Origin: Pseudomonadota bacterium
GTDB lineage: Bacteria > Pseudomonadota > Alphaproteobacteria > Sphingomonadales > Sphingomonadaceae
DNA: 39,616 nucleotides
Assembly: GCA_023457895.1 (NCBI GenBank)
Contig: JAEXAY010000052.1
Coordinates: 1 to 39,616 of the forward strand
Reading direction: 5' to 3'
Below, piece after piece: positions 9,349 through 19,070 of the stretch. The position numbers were made by a program, and so were the translations under genes. The notes under the pieces are model-generated. The model did not search any database and was not told where the DNA came from. It saw nothing but the letters and a program-made list of their open reading frames with translations. Every line of letters begins with the position of its first letter. The stretch's first letter is position 1.

Positions 9349-9442
9349 CGTCATTGCGAGGAGCCCGAATGCAATTTGGGCGACGCGGCAATCCAGTGTT
9401 GCGCGCGCGGCTCTGGATTGCTTCGCTCCGCTCGCAATGACG
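9349..9442. repeat. 94-bp palindromic repeat (CGTCATTGCGAG family), bioB-pccA junction
   Basis: The ends CGTCATTGCGAG and CTCGCAATGACG are inverted. Inside are CAATCCAG and CTGGATTGCTTCG arms, which make a long imperfect hairpin. It begins 15 nt upstream of the pccA start codons. Related copies are at 13763-13844 and, shortened, at 38255-38294. Confidence 0.8.
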
Positions 9443-9452
9443 CGGTTAATAT

Positions 9453-10469
9453 TCACTCTGCGGCCTCCATCGCGGCGGACCTGCACGCCCGCATCGGCTC
9501 CTCAGCCGCCATCGGTTTCAGGCCCAGCTTGTCGAGCAGCGCGGCATCCCTGTCCTCGCCTGCATTGGCGGTGGTGAGCAGCTTGTCGCCGGTGAAGATG
9601 CTGTTCGCGCCAGCGATGAAACAGAGCGCTTGCGTCGCCTCGGACATGCTCTCGCGCCCCGCGCTCAACCGCACCATGCTCATCGGCATGGTGATACGCG
9701 CGACGGCGATCGTGCGGACGAACTCGATATCGTCGATCTTAGCCATTGGAGTATCCGCCAGCATATCGCCGAGCACCGTGCCCCTGACCGGCACCAGAGC
9801 GTTGACCGGCACGCTTTCGGGATGCTGGGGCAGCGTCGCGAGCGTGTGGATGAAGCCGACGCGATCGACGCGGGTTTCGCCCATGCCGACAATCCCGCCC
9901 GAACAGACGTTGATGCCCGCCTTGCGCACATGATCCAGCGTCGCCAGCCGCTCGTCCATGGTGCGCGTGGTGATCACGCGCTCATAATATTCGGGGCTGC
10001 TGTCGATATTGTGGTTGTAATAATCGAGCCCCGCTTCGGCCAGCATTTCGGCCTGCCGGGGCGTGAGCATCCCCAACGTCATGCAGGTTTCCATGCCCAT
10101 CGCACGGACGCCCTTCACGATCTCGACGATCGCGGGCATGTCGCGGTCCTTGGGGTTGCGCCAGGCAGCCCCCATGCAGAAACGTTGCGAGCCATTGTCC
10201 TTGGCCTGTGCCGCCGATTGCAGCACCGCGCGCACGTCCATCAATTTGGTGGCCTGGAGACCCGTGTCGGCGCTGACCGACTGCGCACAGTAGCCGCAAT
10301 CCTCCGGGCAACCGCCGGTCTTGATCGACAAGAGCGTCGAAAGCTGGATTTCGCCCGCGGCATGATGCGCGCGGTGGACGGTCGCGGCGCGATAGACCAG
10401 CTCGTCAAACGCCAGGTCGAACAGCGCAGCGATTTCCTCGCGGGTCCAGTCGGTGCGGGGCTTGGTCAT
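9453..10469 (-). CDS. bioB: Biotin synthase
   Basis: A 338-aa radical-SAM enzyme that inserts sulfur into dethiobiotin to make biotin. The radical-SAM cluster cysteines are in GGCPEDCGYCAQS (Cys54, Cys58, Cys61). The second Fe-S site region is shown by FCMGAAWRNPKDRD, GMETCMTLGM, YNHNIDSSPEYY and CSGGIVGMGET. The length is normal. AAGGGA lies 5 nt before ATG 10469. It is placed inside the pcc/mcm run, next to the biotin-dependent pccA, which suggests local cofactor supply for the carboxylase; the other bio genes are not in the window. Confidence 0.96.
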   Translation of the reverse strand: MTKPRTDWTREEIAALFDLAFDELVYRAATVHRAHHAAGEIQLSTLLSIKTGGCPEDCGYCAQSVSADTGLQATKLMDVRAVLQSAAQAKDNGSQRFCMGAAWRNPKDRDMPAIVEIVKGVRAMGMETCMTLGMLTPRQAEMLAEAGLDYYNHNIDSSPEYYERVITTRTMDERLATLDHVRKAGINVCSGGIVGMGETRVDRVGFIHTLATLPQHPESVPVNALVPVRGTVLGDMLADTPMAKIDDIEFVRTIAVARITMPMSMVRLSAGRESMSEATQALCFIAGANSIFTGDKLLTTANAGEDRDAALLDKLGLKPMAAEEPMRACRSAAMEAAE

Positions 10470-10488
10470 GATAATCCCTTGTCTTTAC

Positions 10489-10926
10489 TCACCGGCAATA
10501 TTTCCGCGCCATCACCTGATAGAGCGCGAACGGCGGATCCTCGCCCTGCAGCGGCTCATACTGGTCTTCGGCCCAGGACCTGCGGTCTGCGAAACGCACG
10601 CGCACGACGCGGCGGGCGGACGCGTCGCCATAGCGCCCGGTGTCATATTTGACGACCCCGATGTCGGCGCGCGGACTGGCGCAGTTGAAGCTGATCACGC
10701 CCTTGTTGACGAACTTGTCGTTGGTCTCGAAATAGACATCGCGCCAGACGCCGCTTTTCTTTTCAAGCCGGGCGTACCAGTCGGTGAAGTAAGTGGAATC
10801 GATCTGCTGGCGATACAGCTTCTCGACCCGCACGCCGGGGCGGTTGTCGCTTTGCTTGCTTTGCGCGTGAGCCGGTGATGCGATCAGGATTGCACTCATC
10901 AAGGCGATTATTCGTCCATACTGCAT
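10489..10926 (-). CDS. Secreted protein of unknown function
   Basis: A 145-aa product, not recognised as a named family. The N-terminus MQYGRIIALMSAILIASPAHAQ is a typical Sec signal peptide with a cleavage site after AHA. The mature part has aromatic and charged residues (STYFTDWYARLEKKSGVW) and two cysteines (FNCASP and the C-terminal KYCR) that could form a disulfide. ATG 10926 is chosen because AGGAGA sits 6 nt upstream; a GTG at 10944 would add six residues but has no ribosome site. It lies 19 bp before bioB and after mcm on the same strand, so it is probably transcribed with them, though a metabolic role is not evident. Confidence 0.75.
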   Translation of the reverse strand: MQYGRIIALMSAILIASPAHAQSKQSDNRPGVRVEKLYRQQIDSTYFTDWYARLEKKSGVWRDVYFETNDKFVNKGVISFNCASPRADIGVVKYDTGRYGDASARRVVRVRFADRRSWAEDQYEPLQGEDPPFALYQVMARKYCR

Positions 10927-10943
10927 CCAAACTCTCCTCTTCA

Positions 10944-11032
10944 CGTCATGCTGAACTCGTTTTCAGCATCCATACACTCCATATTCTCAATCGTGCGGGA
11001 AATATGGACCCTGAAACAAGTTCAGGGTGACG
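10944..11032 (+). repeat. 89-bp two-hairpin repeat, copy A (3' side of mcm)
   Basis: The left hairpin is GCTGAA/TTCAGC and the right hairpin ACCCTGAA/TTCAGGGT, with CGTCATG and GTGACG ends. The last 36 bases are identical to the matching end of copy B (13218-13306, opposite strand), and both copies are 89 nt. The central part differs. It fills the gap between mcm and the secreted-protein gene. Confidence 0.8.
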
Positions 11033-11040
11033 GGTATCCC

Positions 11041-13197
<2,157 letters not shown>

Positions 13198-13217
13198 ATT
13201 TTTTCTCTGTCCAATCA

Positions 13218-13306
13218 CGTCACCCTGAACTTGTTTCAGGGTCCATATTTCCCACCCTATCGTTAGCGCTCCGCGCTATGGATGCTGAACCAAGTTCAGC
13301 ATGACG
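13218..13306 (-). repeat. 89-bp two-hairpin repeat, copy B (5' side of mcm)
   Basis: It has the same two-hairpin structure as 10944-11032 but lies in reverse orientation, so mcm is flanked by an inverted pair. Hairpins are CACCCTGAAC...TTTCAGGGTC and GCTGAAC/GTTCAGC. It occupies almost the whole mce-mcm gap. Confidence 0.8.
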
Positions 13307-13310
13307 ACCT

Positions 13311-13748
13311 TCAATGCGCTTCCTTCGGCGTCTCCATAATCTCGGTCAGTACCCCGCCCATGTCCTTGGGGTGGACGAAGAAGATCAGCGTTCCGTGCGC
13401 GCCGATGCGCGGTTCCCCGAGGACGCGCTTGCCCATCGCCTCGAACTCGACCTTGGCGGCGTGTATGTCGGGCACCTCGTAGCACATGTGATGCTGCCCC
13501 CCTTGCGGGTTCTTTTCGAGGAAGCCCGCGATCGAGGTGTTGCCGGGAAGCGGCTCGATCAGTTCGATCTGGGTGCCGTTCATGCCGCTGTCGGTCGGCG
13601 TATCGACAAAGCAGACCTTCACCCCCTGCGATGGAAGATCAAAAGGTTCATGGATATGCGTCGCGCCCATGACGTCGCGGTAAAAGACGATGCTGTCCGC
13701 TATGGATGGCGTGGCGACACCAATATGGTTGAGACGGCCGAGTTTCAT
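13311..13748 (-). CDS. mce: Methylmalonyl-CoA epimerase
   Basis: A 145-aa glyoxalase-fold metalloenzyme that converts (S)- to (R)-methylmalonyl-CoA, linking the carboxylase to the mutase. Two beta-alpha-beta modules are visible. Metal ligands are likely in LNHIGVATPS (His8), GTQIELIEPL, GGQHHMCYEV (about His86/87) and GGVLTEIME (about Glu137). The length is typical. AAGGAGG lies 5 nt before ATG 13748, so the in-frame extension to 13793 is rejected. It stands between pccB and mcm in the same strand order as the pathway. Confidence 0.95.
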   Translation of the reverse strand: MKLGRLNHIGVATPSIADSIVFYRDVMGATHIHEPFDLPSQGVKVCFVDTPTDSGMNGTQIELIEPLPGNTSIAGFLEKNPQGGQHHMCYEVPDIHAAKVEFEAMGKRVLGEPRIGAHGTLIFFVHPKDMGGVLTEIMETPKEAH

Positions 13749-13762
13749 GATGCCTCCTTTAT

Positions 13763-13844
13763 CGTCATTGCGAGCGGCGAAGCCGCGCGGCAATCCAGCG
13801 TTGCGCCTGCGACCCTGGATTGCTTCGCTTCACTTGCAATGACG
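13763..13844. repeat. 82-bp palindromic repeat (CGTCATTGCGAG family), upstream of mce
   Basis: The left end CGTCATTGCGAG and right end TTGCAATGACG are inverted, with internal GCAATCCAG and CTGGATTGC arms. It is the same family as 9349-9442. It starts about 15 nt upstream of the mce start codon, the same offset seen in front of pccA. Confidence 0.8.
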
Positions 13845-13877
13845 AAGTGATATTGTATGGTTGAGACGTTCCAATAT

Positions 13878-14108
13878 TCATTGAGGCACATCCATAAATA
13901 GCGCAATGAAAGCGCCGATAATTGGCAATGCAATAAGTTGGTATCGGTAACTGCGAACTATCCGATCAAACTTTTCAGGATTTTCGGACCTAGTTGTTGG
14001 TTTAAAGCCAAAAAAACTAATCCGCTGATATTTTTCTGCATGGTTAAGAAACATCCATATCGTTGGCATCCCGATACCCAATATCATGATAAAAATCAGC
14101 AATCTCAT
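13878..14108 (-). CDS. Small membrane protein of the propionyl-CoA operon
   Basis: A 76-aa protein not recognised as a family. It has two hydrophobic segments, residues 1-21 (RLLIFIMILGIGMPTIWMFL) and about 58-72 (LIALPIIGAFIALFM). A charged middle between them contains KYQRISFFGFKPTTRSENPEKFDR. The pccB stop codon is part of TGAGGT, which serves as the ribosome site 4 nt before ATG 14108, so translation is probably coupled to pccB. Its base composition is lower in GC than its neighbours. It is too short for homology claims. The position suggests a role linked to the carboxylase or to propionate uptake, but this is inference. Confidence 0.65.
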   Translation of the reverse strand: MRLLIFIMILGIGMPTIWMFLNHAEKYQRISFFGFKPTTRSENPEKFDRIVRSYRYQLIALPIIGAFIALFMDVPQ

Positions 14109-14114
14109 ATTACC

Positions 14115-15647
14115 TCACAACGGAATATTGTCATGCTTCTTCCACGGGTTTTCGAGCTGCTTGTTACGCAGCTTGCGTAGTCCCAGGGCAATTCGCCGGC
14201 GTGTCGCGTGGGGCATGATGACCTCATCGATAAAGCCCTTGCTGGCCGCGACGAACGGGTTGGCGAAGCGTTCCTCATATTCGCGGGTGCGTTCGGCAAT
14301 CTTGTCCGGGTCGCCAATGTCCTGGCGGAAGATGATTTCGACCGCGCCCTTGGCTCCCATCACCGCGATTTCCGCGGTCGGCCAGGCATAGTTCAGATCG
14401 CCGCGCAGATGCTTGGAGGCCATCACGTCATAGGCGCCGCCATAGGCCTTGCGGGTGATGACGGTGATCTTGGGCACGGTCGCCTCGGCATAGGCGAACA
14501 GCAGCTTGGCGCCATGCTTGATGATGCCGTTATGCTCCTGCGCGACGCCGGGAAGAAAGCCCGGGACATCGACAAAGGTCAGGATCGGAATGTCGAACGC
14601 ATCGCAAAAACGCACGAAGCGCCCGGCTTTTTTTGAGCTGTTGATGTCGAGCACGCCGGCCAGCACCATCGGCTGATTGGCGACGATGCCGACCGTGCGG
14701 CCCTCGATCCGGCCGAAGCCGGTGAGGATATTGCCCGCGTGTGTGGGCTGGGTTTCAAAGAAATCGCCTTCATCCACGACCTTGCGGATGAGTTCGTGCA
14801 TGTCATAGGGCTGGTTCGCGCTGGGCGGGATCAGCGTGTCGAGGCTGGGCTCGAGACGGTCCCACGGATCGGCGGTCGGTTGTTCGGGCACCGCTTCGCG
14901 ATTGGAGGCGGGCAGGAAGTCGATAAAATCCCGCGCCGCGAGCAGCGCCTCGATATCATTTTCGAACGCGACATCGGCGACCCCTGATTTGGCGGTGTGG
15001 GTGATCGCACCGCCCAGTTCCTCCTGCGTCACGACCTCATTGGTGACGGTCTTGACCACATCGGGACCGGTCACGAACATGTAGCTACTGTCCTTCACCA
15101 TGAAGATGAAGTCGGTCATCGCCGGCGAATAGACCGCCCCGCCCGCGCACGGCCCCATGATGAGCGAAAGCTGCGGCACCACGCCGCTCGCCAGCACGTT
15201 GCGCTGGAATACCTCGGCATAGCCCCCCAGCGAGGCGACGCCTTCCTGGATGCGCGCGCCGCCGCTGTCATTCAAACCGATAACCGGCGCGCCGACCTTC
15301 ATCGCCATGTCCATCACCTTGCAGATTTTCTGCGCATGGCGTTCGGAAAGCGAGCCGCCGAAGACGGTGAAGTCCTGGCTGAAAACATATACGAGGCGGC
15401 CATTGATCGTGCCGGTGCCGGTCACCACCCCGTCACCGGGGATATGGTTTTGGTCCATGCCGAAATCGGTGCAATTATGCTCGACATACATGTCGAGTTC
15501 CTCGAACGAGCCTTCGTCGAGCAGCACGGCGAGCCGCTCGCGCGCGGTAAGGCGGCCCTTGGCATGCTGGGCATCGATCCGCTTCTGGCCTCCGCCCTGG
15601 CGGGCAGCTTCGCGGCGTTTTTCAAGTTCGGCGATATTGGAGGACAA
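14115..15647 (-). CDS. pccB: Propionyl-CoA carboxylase beta subunit (carboxyltransferase)
   Basis: A 510-aa carboxyltransferase that moves CO2 from biotin on PccA to propionyl-CoA. Both crotonase-fold halves are clear: IGLNDSGGARIQEGVASLGGYAE with GPCAGGAVYSPAMTDFI, and later DVPGFLPGVAQEHNGIIKHGAKLLFAY with TRKAYGGAYDVM. A TTG start at 15647 is chosen because AAGGGA lies 7 nt upstream and the product then starts SSNIAELEKRREAA at the usual family length. An ATG at 15683 would add 12 residues and has no ribosome site. It is the first gene of the minus-strand run and faces pccR across a 139-bp promoter region. Confidence 0.95.
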   Translation of the reverse strand: MSSNIAELEKRREAARQGGGQKRIDAQHAKGRLTARERLAVLLDEGSFEELDMYVEHNCTDFGMDQNHIPGDGVVTGTGTINGRLVYVFSQDFTVFGGSLSERHAQKICKVMDMAMKVGAPVIGLNDSGGARIQEGVASLGGYAEVFQRNVLASGVVPQLSLIMGPCAGGAVYSPAMTDFIFMVKDSSYMFVTGPDVVKTVTNEVVTQEELGGAITHTAKSGVADVAFENDIEALLAARDFIDFLPASNREAVPEQPTADPWDRLEPSLDTLIPPSANQPYDMHELIRKVVDEGDFFETQPTHAGNILTGFGRIEGRTVGIVANQPMVLAGVLDINSSKKAGRFVRFCDAFDIPILTFVDVPGFLPGVAQEHNGIIKHGAKLLFAYAEATVPKITVITRKAYGGAYDVMASKHLRGDLNYAWPTAEIAVMGAKGAVEIIFRQDIGDPDKIAERTREYEERFANPFVAASKGFIDEVIMPHATRRRIALGLRKLRNKQLENPWKKHDNIPL

Positions 15648-15700
15648 TTGGTTATCCCTTCGGTTCAATCCATTACGCCTCATGCCGCGCTTTGCCGTCT

Positions 15701-15745
15701 ACCGCAAATGTGAAGTTGCAAAGTTGCAAAGTTATAGTTTGCAAA
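15701..15745. promoter_or_regulatory. Repeated TTTGCAAA-like boxes, probable PccR operator
   Basis: Two direct GTTGCAAA copies sit head to tail at 15715-15722 and 15723-15730. A full palindromic TTTGCAAA is at 15738-15745, and a weaker ACCGCAAA at 15701-15708. The region separates pccB and pccR, which diverge. As I recall, PccR of Rhodobacter sphaeroides binds TTTGCAAA-N4-TTTGCAAA, and RamB of Corynebacterium a related box. Spacing here (8 and 15 bp between starts) differs from that model. Confidence 0.75.
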
Positions 15746-15786
15746 GTAGCAGGACGTTGCGAACGCCGACCCGGAAGGTTCAGACC

Positions 15787-17193
15787 ATGATGCGTAAAAG
15801 AATTTTCGCAGGCGATGCGCTCAAGGCAATCCGCACCGAGCGCGGCCTCGCGCAGGCTCGCTTTGCGGCACTGCTTGGCATCAGCGCCTCCTATCTGTCG
15901 CAGCTGGAGCATGATGACCGTCCGCTGACGCCCGCGCTGCTCGACCGGCTGCGGCGCGACTTCGGTTTTGACGCAAGCGAGACCGGCGAGGACAGCTCGA
16001 CCCGCCGCCTCGCCGCCTTTGCCGAGGCGGCGGCCGATCCGCTGTTCGAAGGTGGATTGCCCTCGTCCCAGCTGGTGCGCGCGGCCGAACAGCAACCGCT
16101 GCTGGTCGACCAGTTCGTGCGCCTTCACAGCGCCTATCGCCATGCCGGTGAGCGGCTCCACATGGTCGACGAGGCACTGGCCAATGCGGCCGGAGGCGGC
16201 GGCCGGCTGCCCTGGGAGCAGGTCCGCGACTGGTTCCATCACGCCGGCAATTATGTCGATACGCTCGACCGGGCAGCCGAACGACTTGCGCCCCGGATCG
16301 ACGCGCGGCAGCCGAGCCCGTCGGCCGAAGCGCTCGAACGCTATCTGCGCGAAGCGCTCGGCGTGTCGCTGAGCTATGCCGAAACGCGGGGGCTGCGCGA
16401 TTATGACGCAACGATGGAGCATCTTGTCGTCGATGCCGGACAGCCGCCCGAAACCCGCCGCTTCCAGCTCGCACACCAGCTTGCCAGCCTCGCGCTCAAG
16501 GATGCGATGATTGCGGAAGTCGAGGCTGCGCGGCTCGACAATCCGGCGGCGCGCCAATTATTGTTTACCGGCCTTGCCAATTATGCGGCAGCGGCGCTGC
16601 TCATGCCCTATGCCGCCTTCCGCGCGGCGGCGCGCGAGGTGCGGCACGATATCGACCGGCTGTGCCAGCGCTTCGGCGTCAGTTTCGAGCAGGCCTGCCA
16701 CCGTCTCTCCACCCTCCAGCGCAGCGGCGCGCGCGGCATTCCGTTCTTCTTCTTCCGCGTCGACATGGCCGGCAATATCACCAAGCGCCATTCCGCGACG
16801 CGCCTCCAGTTCGCGCGCTTCGGCGGCGCCTGTCCGTTGTGGATTGTGCATGAGGCGGTTGCGATCCCCGATCGCGTCCTCGTCCAGCTCGCCGAAACCC
16901 CCGACGGGGTGCGCTATGTCTCGATGGCCAAGGGGCTGGTCAAGCCGAGCGGCAGCTACGAACGCGCGCCGCGCCGCTACGCGGTGGCGCTGGGGTGCGA
17001 GGCAAGCCATGCCGCAAGCTTCATCTATGCCGATGGACTCGATCTCGGATCCGCACGTGCGGTGACCAAAATCGGCATCTCCTGCCGCATCTGCCCACGC
17101 GAGGATTGCGACCAGCGCGCCTTCCCGCCATCGGACCGCAGCATCGCAGTCGATCCCGACCGGCGCGGGATCGTGCCCTATCGCTTCGCCTAG
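15787..17193 (+). CDS. pccR: Short-chain acyl-CoA responsive regulator (ScfR family, PccR-like)
   Basis: A 468-aa transcription factor of the RamB/PrpR/PccR group. The N-terminal XRE helix-turn-helix is at about residues 8-60 (ALKAIRTERGLAQARFAALL, then SASYLSQLEHDDRPLTPALL). The middle has an M78/IrrE-like domain where the usual HExxH is degenerate (FQLAHQLASLAL), so it is not a peptidase. The C-terminal domain ends with the family cysteine block CRICPREDCDQRAFPPSDR. ATG 15787 follows GAAGG by about 8 nt; 15790 is an adjacent alternative. Known members activate propionyl-CoA genes in response to acyl-CoA. It is divergent from pccB, which fits that role, and its own boxes suggest autoregulation. 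Confidence 0.9.
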   Translation: MMRKRIFAGDALKAIRTERGLAQARFAALLGISASYLSQLEHDDRPLTPALLDRLRRDFGFDASETGEDSSTRRLAAFAEAAADPLFEGGLPSSQLVRAAEQQPLLVDQFVRLHSAYRHAGERLHMVDEALANAAGGGGRLPWEQVRDWFHHAGNYVDTLDRAAERLAPRIDARQPSPSAEALERYLREALGVSLSYAETRGLRDYDATMEHLVVDAGQPPETRRFQLAHQLASLALKDAMIAEVEAARLDNPAARQLLFTGLANYAAAALLMPYAAFRAAAREVRHDIDRLCQRFGVSFEQACHRLSTLQRSGARGIPFFFFRVDMAGNITKRHSATRLQFARFGGACPLWIVHEAVAIPDRVLVQLAETPDGVRYVSMAKGLVKPSGSYERAPRRYAVALGCEASHAASFIYADGLDLGSARAVTKIGISCRICPREDCDQRAFPPSDRSIAVDPDRRGIVPYRFA

Positions 17194-17717
17194 CGGTGCT
17201 GCGACAGGAGGAAGCGCGACAGCGGCGCGCAGCGGAAATCGGTTTCGGTTGACGTCACCCGGCCGCGCTCGACGAAATTGATCTGCAAGCGGTCCTTGCC
17301 GACAGGCTTCAGCTGGAAGCGCATCGTCTGCGCGTCGGCTTCATCGCCATCCAGCACCAGCCGCGAGGTGACGGTCCAGCCGATCTTTGCATCGCCCGCG
17401 ACGCGTTGCACCTCATAGACATTACCCTCGCCATATTCGGCGACCGCGTGCATCCGGCGCGAGGTGATGACATTGGCGAGGATGAGCGAGCGCCAGATCT
17501 CGTCGGTATCGCTTCCCTTCGCGGCGCGCTTATAGGCCGCGCACTGGCTGCGGCCATCGGCATCGCCCTTGAACCATACGCCCTGCACGCTGGCGGGGAT
17601 AACGGCGGCAGGCGCGGCGCGTCTTGCCTGCGCAGCCGCCGGGACCGCCATTCCTGCAACAAGAATGCCGGCGACGACCACGGCCACAAAATGAATCGAC
17701 ATCGGTTTTTCCCTCAT
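17190..17717 (-). CDS. Secreted protein of unknown function
   Basis: A 175-aa product not assigned to a family. The signal peptide is visible: positively charged MREKP, then a hydrophobic core VAVVVAGILVAGMAVP and a cleavage site near AAAQA. The mature part begins with an Ala-rich linker and has SVQGVWFKGDADGRSQCAAYKRA and FRCAPLSRF, two cysteines that could pair. The first ATG (17717) overlaps the gor stop as ATGA and gives the better signal-peptide charge; an ATG at 17702 with GGGA upstream is also possible. It is third in a pgi-gor run. Its stop codon shares the bases CTAG with the convergent pccR stop. Confidence 0.75.
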   Translation of the reverse strand: MREKPMSIHFVAVVVAGILVAGMAVPAAAQARRAAPAAVIPASVQGVWFKGDADGRSQCAAYKRAAKGSDTDEIWRSLILANVITSRRMHAVAEYGEGNVYEVQRVAGDAKIGWTVTSRLVLDGDEADAQTMRFQLKPVGKDRLQINFVERGRVTSTETDFRCAPLSRFLLSQHR

Positions 17718-19060
17718 TTCATCAGCACCAGTTCTTCGGCCATACTGGGGTGCAGTGCCATGGTTGCATCAAAATCGGCCTTTGTCAGCCCCGCTTTTAC
17801 CGCGATCGCGGCGGCCTGCAGGATTTCCGGCGCATCGGGGCCGATCATGTGGAGACCGACTACCTTGCCGGAGGCCTCGTCGACGATCATCTTGTAGAGG
17901 CTGCGCTCGTTGCGTCCGGCGAGGACATTCTTCATCGGCCGGAAGTCGGACGAATAGACCAGGACCGAACCAAGCTTGTTGCGCGCCTCGCCCTCGGTCA
18001 TGCCGACGCCGGCGAGCGGCGGGTGGGAGAAAACGGCGCTGGGGATGTGTTCATAATCGACCGTACGCGGATTGTCACCGAACACGGTATCGGCAAAGGC
18101 ATGGCCCTCGCGGATCGCAACCGGAGTGAGCTGCACCCGGTCGGTGACGTCGCCCACCGCATAGATGCTGTCCACGCTGGTCTTGTTATGCTCATCGACC
18201 GGAATCGCGCCGTGCGCCGTGATGGTGATCCCCGCCTTGTCGAGCCCGAGGCCGTCGGTCTTGGGGCGGCGGCCGGTCGCGAACAGGACGAGATCGGCTT
18301 CCTTGGGTTCATGATCGCAGAAGCTTGCGAGCAGGGTGCCGTCTGCCTGCTTTTCGATGCCCTCAAAGTGGCAGTTGAAACGGAATTCGATGCCCTTTGC
18401 CATCGAGATCTGGAGGAGGCGGTCACGGATCTGCTCCTCATACCCGCGCAGGATCACGTCTGACCGGTTGACGATCGTGACCTGGCTGCCGAGCCCATGA
18501 AAGATACCGGCAAATTCATTGGCGATATAGCCCCCGCCCTGGATGATGACGCGTTTCGGCAGGGTTTCGAGGTGGAACACCTCGTTCGACGTCACGCCAT
18601 GTTCGGCGCCGGGAAATTCGGGCACCACCGGCCAGCTGCCGGTCGCGATCAGGATATAGCGGGCGCTGACGCTCTTTCCGCTTGCCAGCCTGACTTCGTG
18701 CGGCCCTACGATGGTCGCGCGCTCAAGGAAAGTCGTCACCTTATTGTTGTCGAGCGTCTCGGTATAGGCCTTGTTGAGCCGGTCAACATCGGCGAGCACA
18801 TTGTCGCGCAGCGTTACCCAGTCAAACCGGGTTTCGCCGATCTCCCAGCCAAAGCGCCTCGCATCGTGCAAATCTTCGGCGAAATGCGCCCCATAAACCA
18901 GCAGCTTCTTGGGAACGCAGCCACGGATCACGCAGGTTCCGCCGACACGATATTCTTCGGCGATGGCGACGCTCGCCCCATACCCGGCCGAAATGCGCGC
19001 CGCGCGTACACCGCCCGATCCGGCGCCGATCACGAACAGGTCATAATCATATTTGCTCAT
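17714..19060 (-). CDS. gor: Glutathione-disulfide reductase
   Basis: A 448-aa FAD/NADPH disulfide oxidoreductase that keeps glutathione reduced in the cytoplasm. The FAD-binding motif is DLFVIGAGSGGVRAAR. The redox-active disulfide is in GGTCVIRGCVPKKLLVYG, the variant seen in alphaproteobacterial and plant-type enzymes. The NADPH site is VIIQGGGYIANEFAGI, and the C-terminal catalytic His is in ALHPSMAEELV. ATG 19060 has AAGGGT about 6 nt upstream; an earlier in-frame ATG at 19084 would overlap pgi. It follows pgi by 10 bp, so the two probably share a transcript. pgi supplies the pentose-phosphate branch point that generates NADPH, a reasonable functional pairing. Confidence 0.94.
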   Translation of the reverse strand: MSKYDYDLFVIGAGSGGVRAARISAGYGASVAIAEEYRVGGTCVIRGCVPKKLLVYGAHFAEDLHDARRFGWEIGETRFDWVTLRDNVLADVDRLNKAYTETLDNNKVTTFLERATIVGPHEVRLASGKSVSARYILIATGSWPVVPEFPGAEHGVTSNEVFHLETLPKRVIIQGGGYIANEFAGIFHGLGSQVTIVNRSDVILRGYEEQIRDRLLQISMAKGIEFRFNCHFEGIEKQADGTLLASFCDHEPKEADLVLFATGRRPKTDGLGLDKAGITITAHGAIPVDEHNKTSVDSIYAVGDVTDRVQLTPVAIREGHAFADTVFGDNPRTVDYEHIPSAVFSHPPLAGVGMTEGEARNKLGSVLVYSSDFRPMKNVLAGRNERSLYKMIVDEASGKVVGLHMIGPDAPEILQAAAIAVKAGLTKADFDATMALHPSMAEELVLMK

Positions 19061-19070
19061 GAGATTACCC

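Noticed and set aside
7595..9577. Long open frame on the + strand (660 codons) opposite pccA
   Set aside because: It is antisense to a complete, motif-rich carboxylase gene; GC-rich codon use opens the complementary frame. No family signature or ribosome site.
15250..15786. Upstream extension of pccR into pccB
   Set aside because: The extension is antisense to pccB, crosses the operator region and lacks a ribosome site; the helix-turn-helix starts right after ATG 15787.
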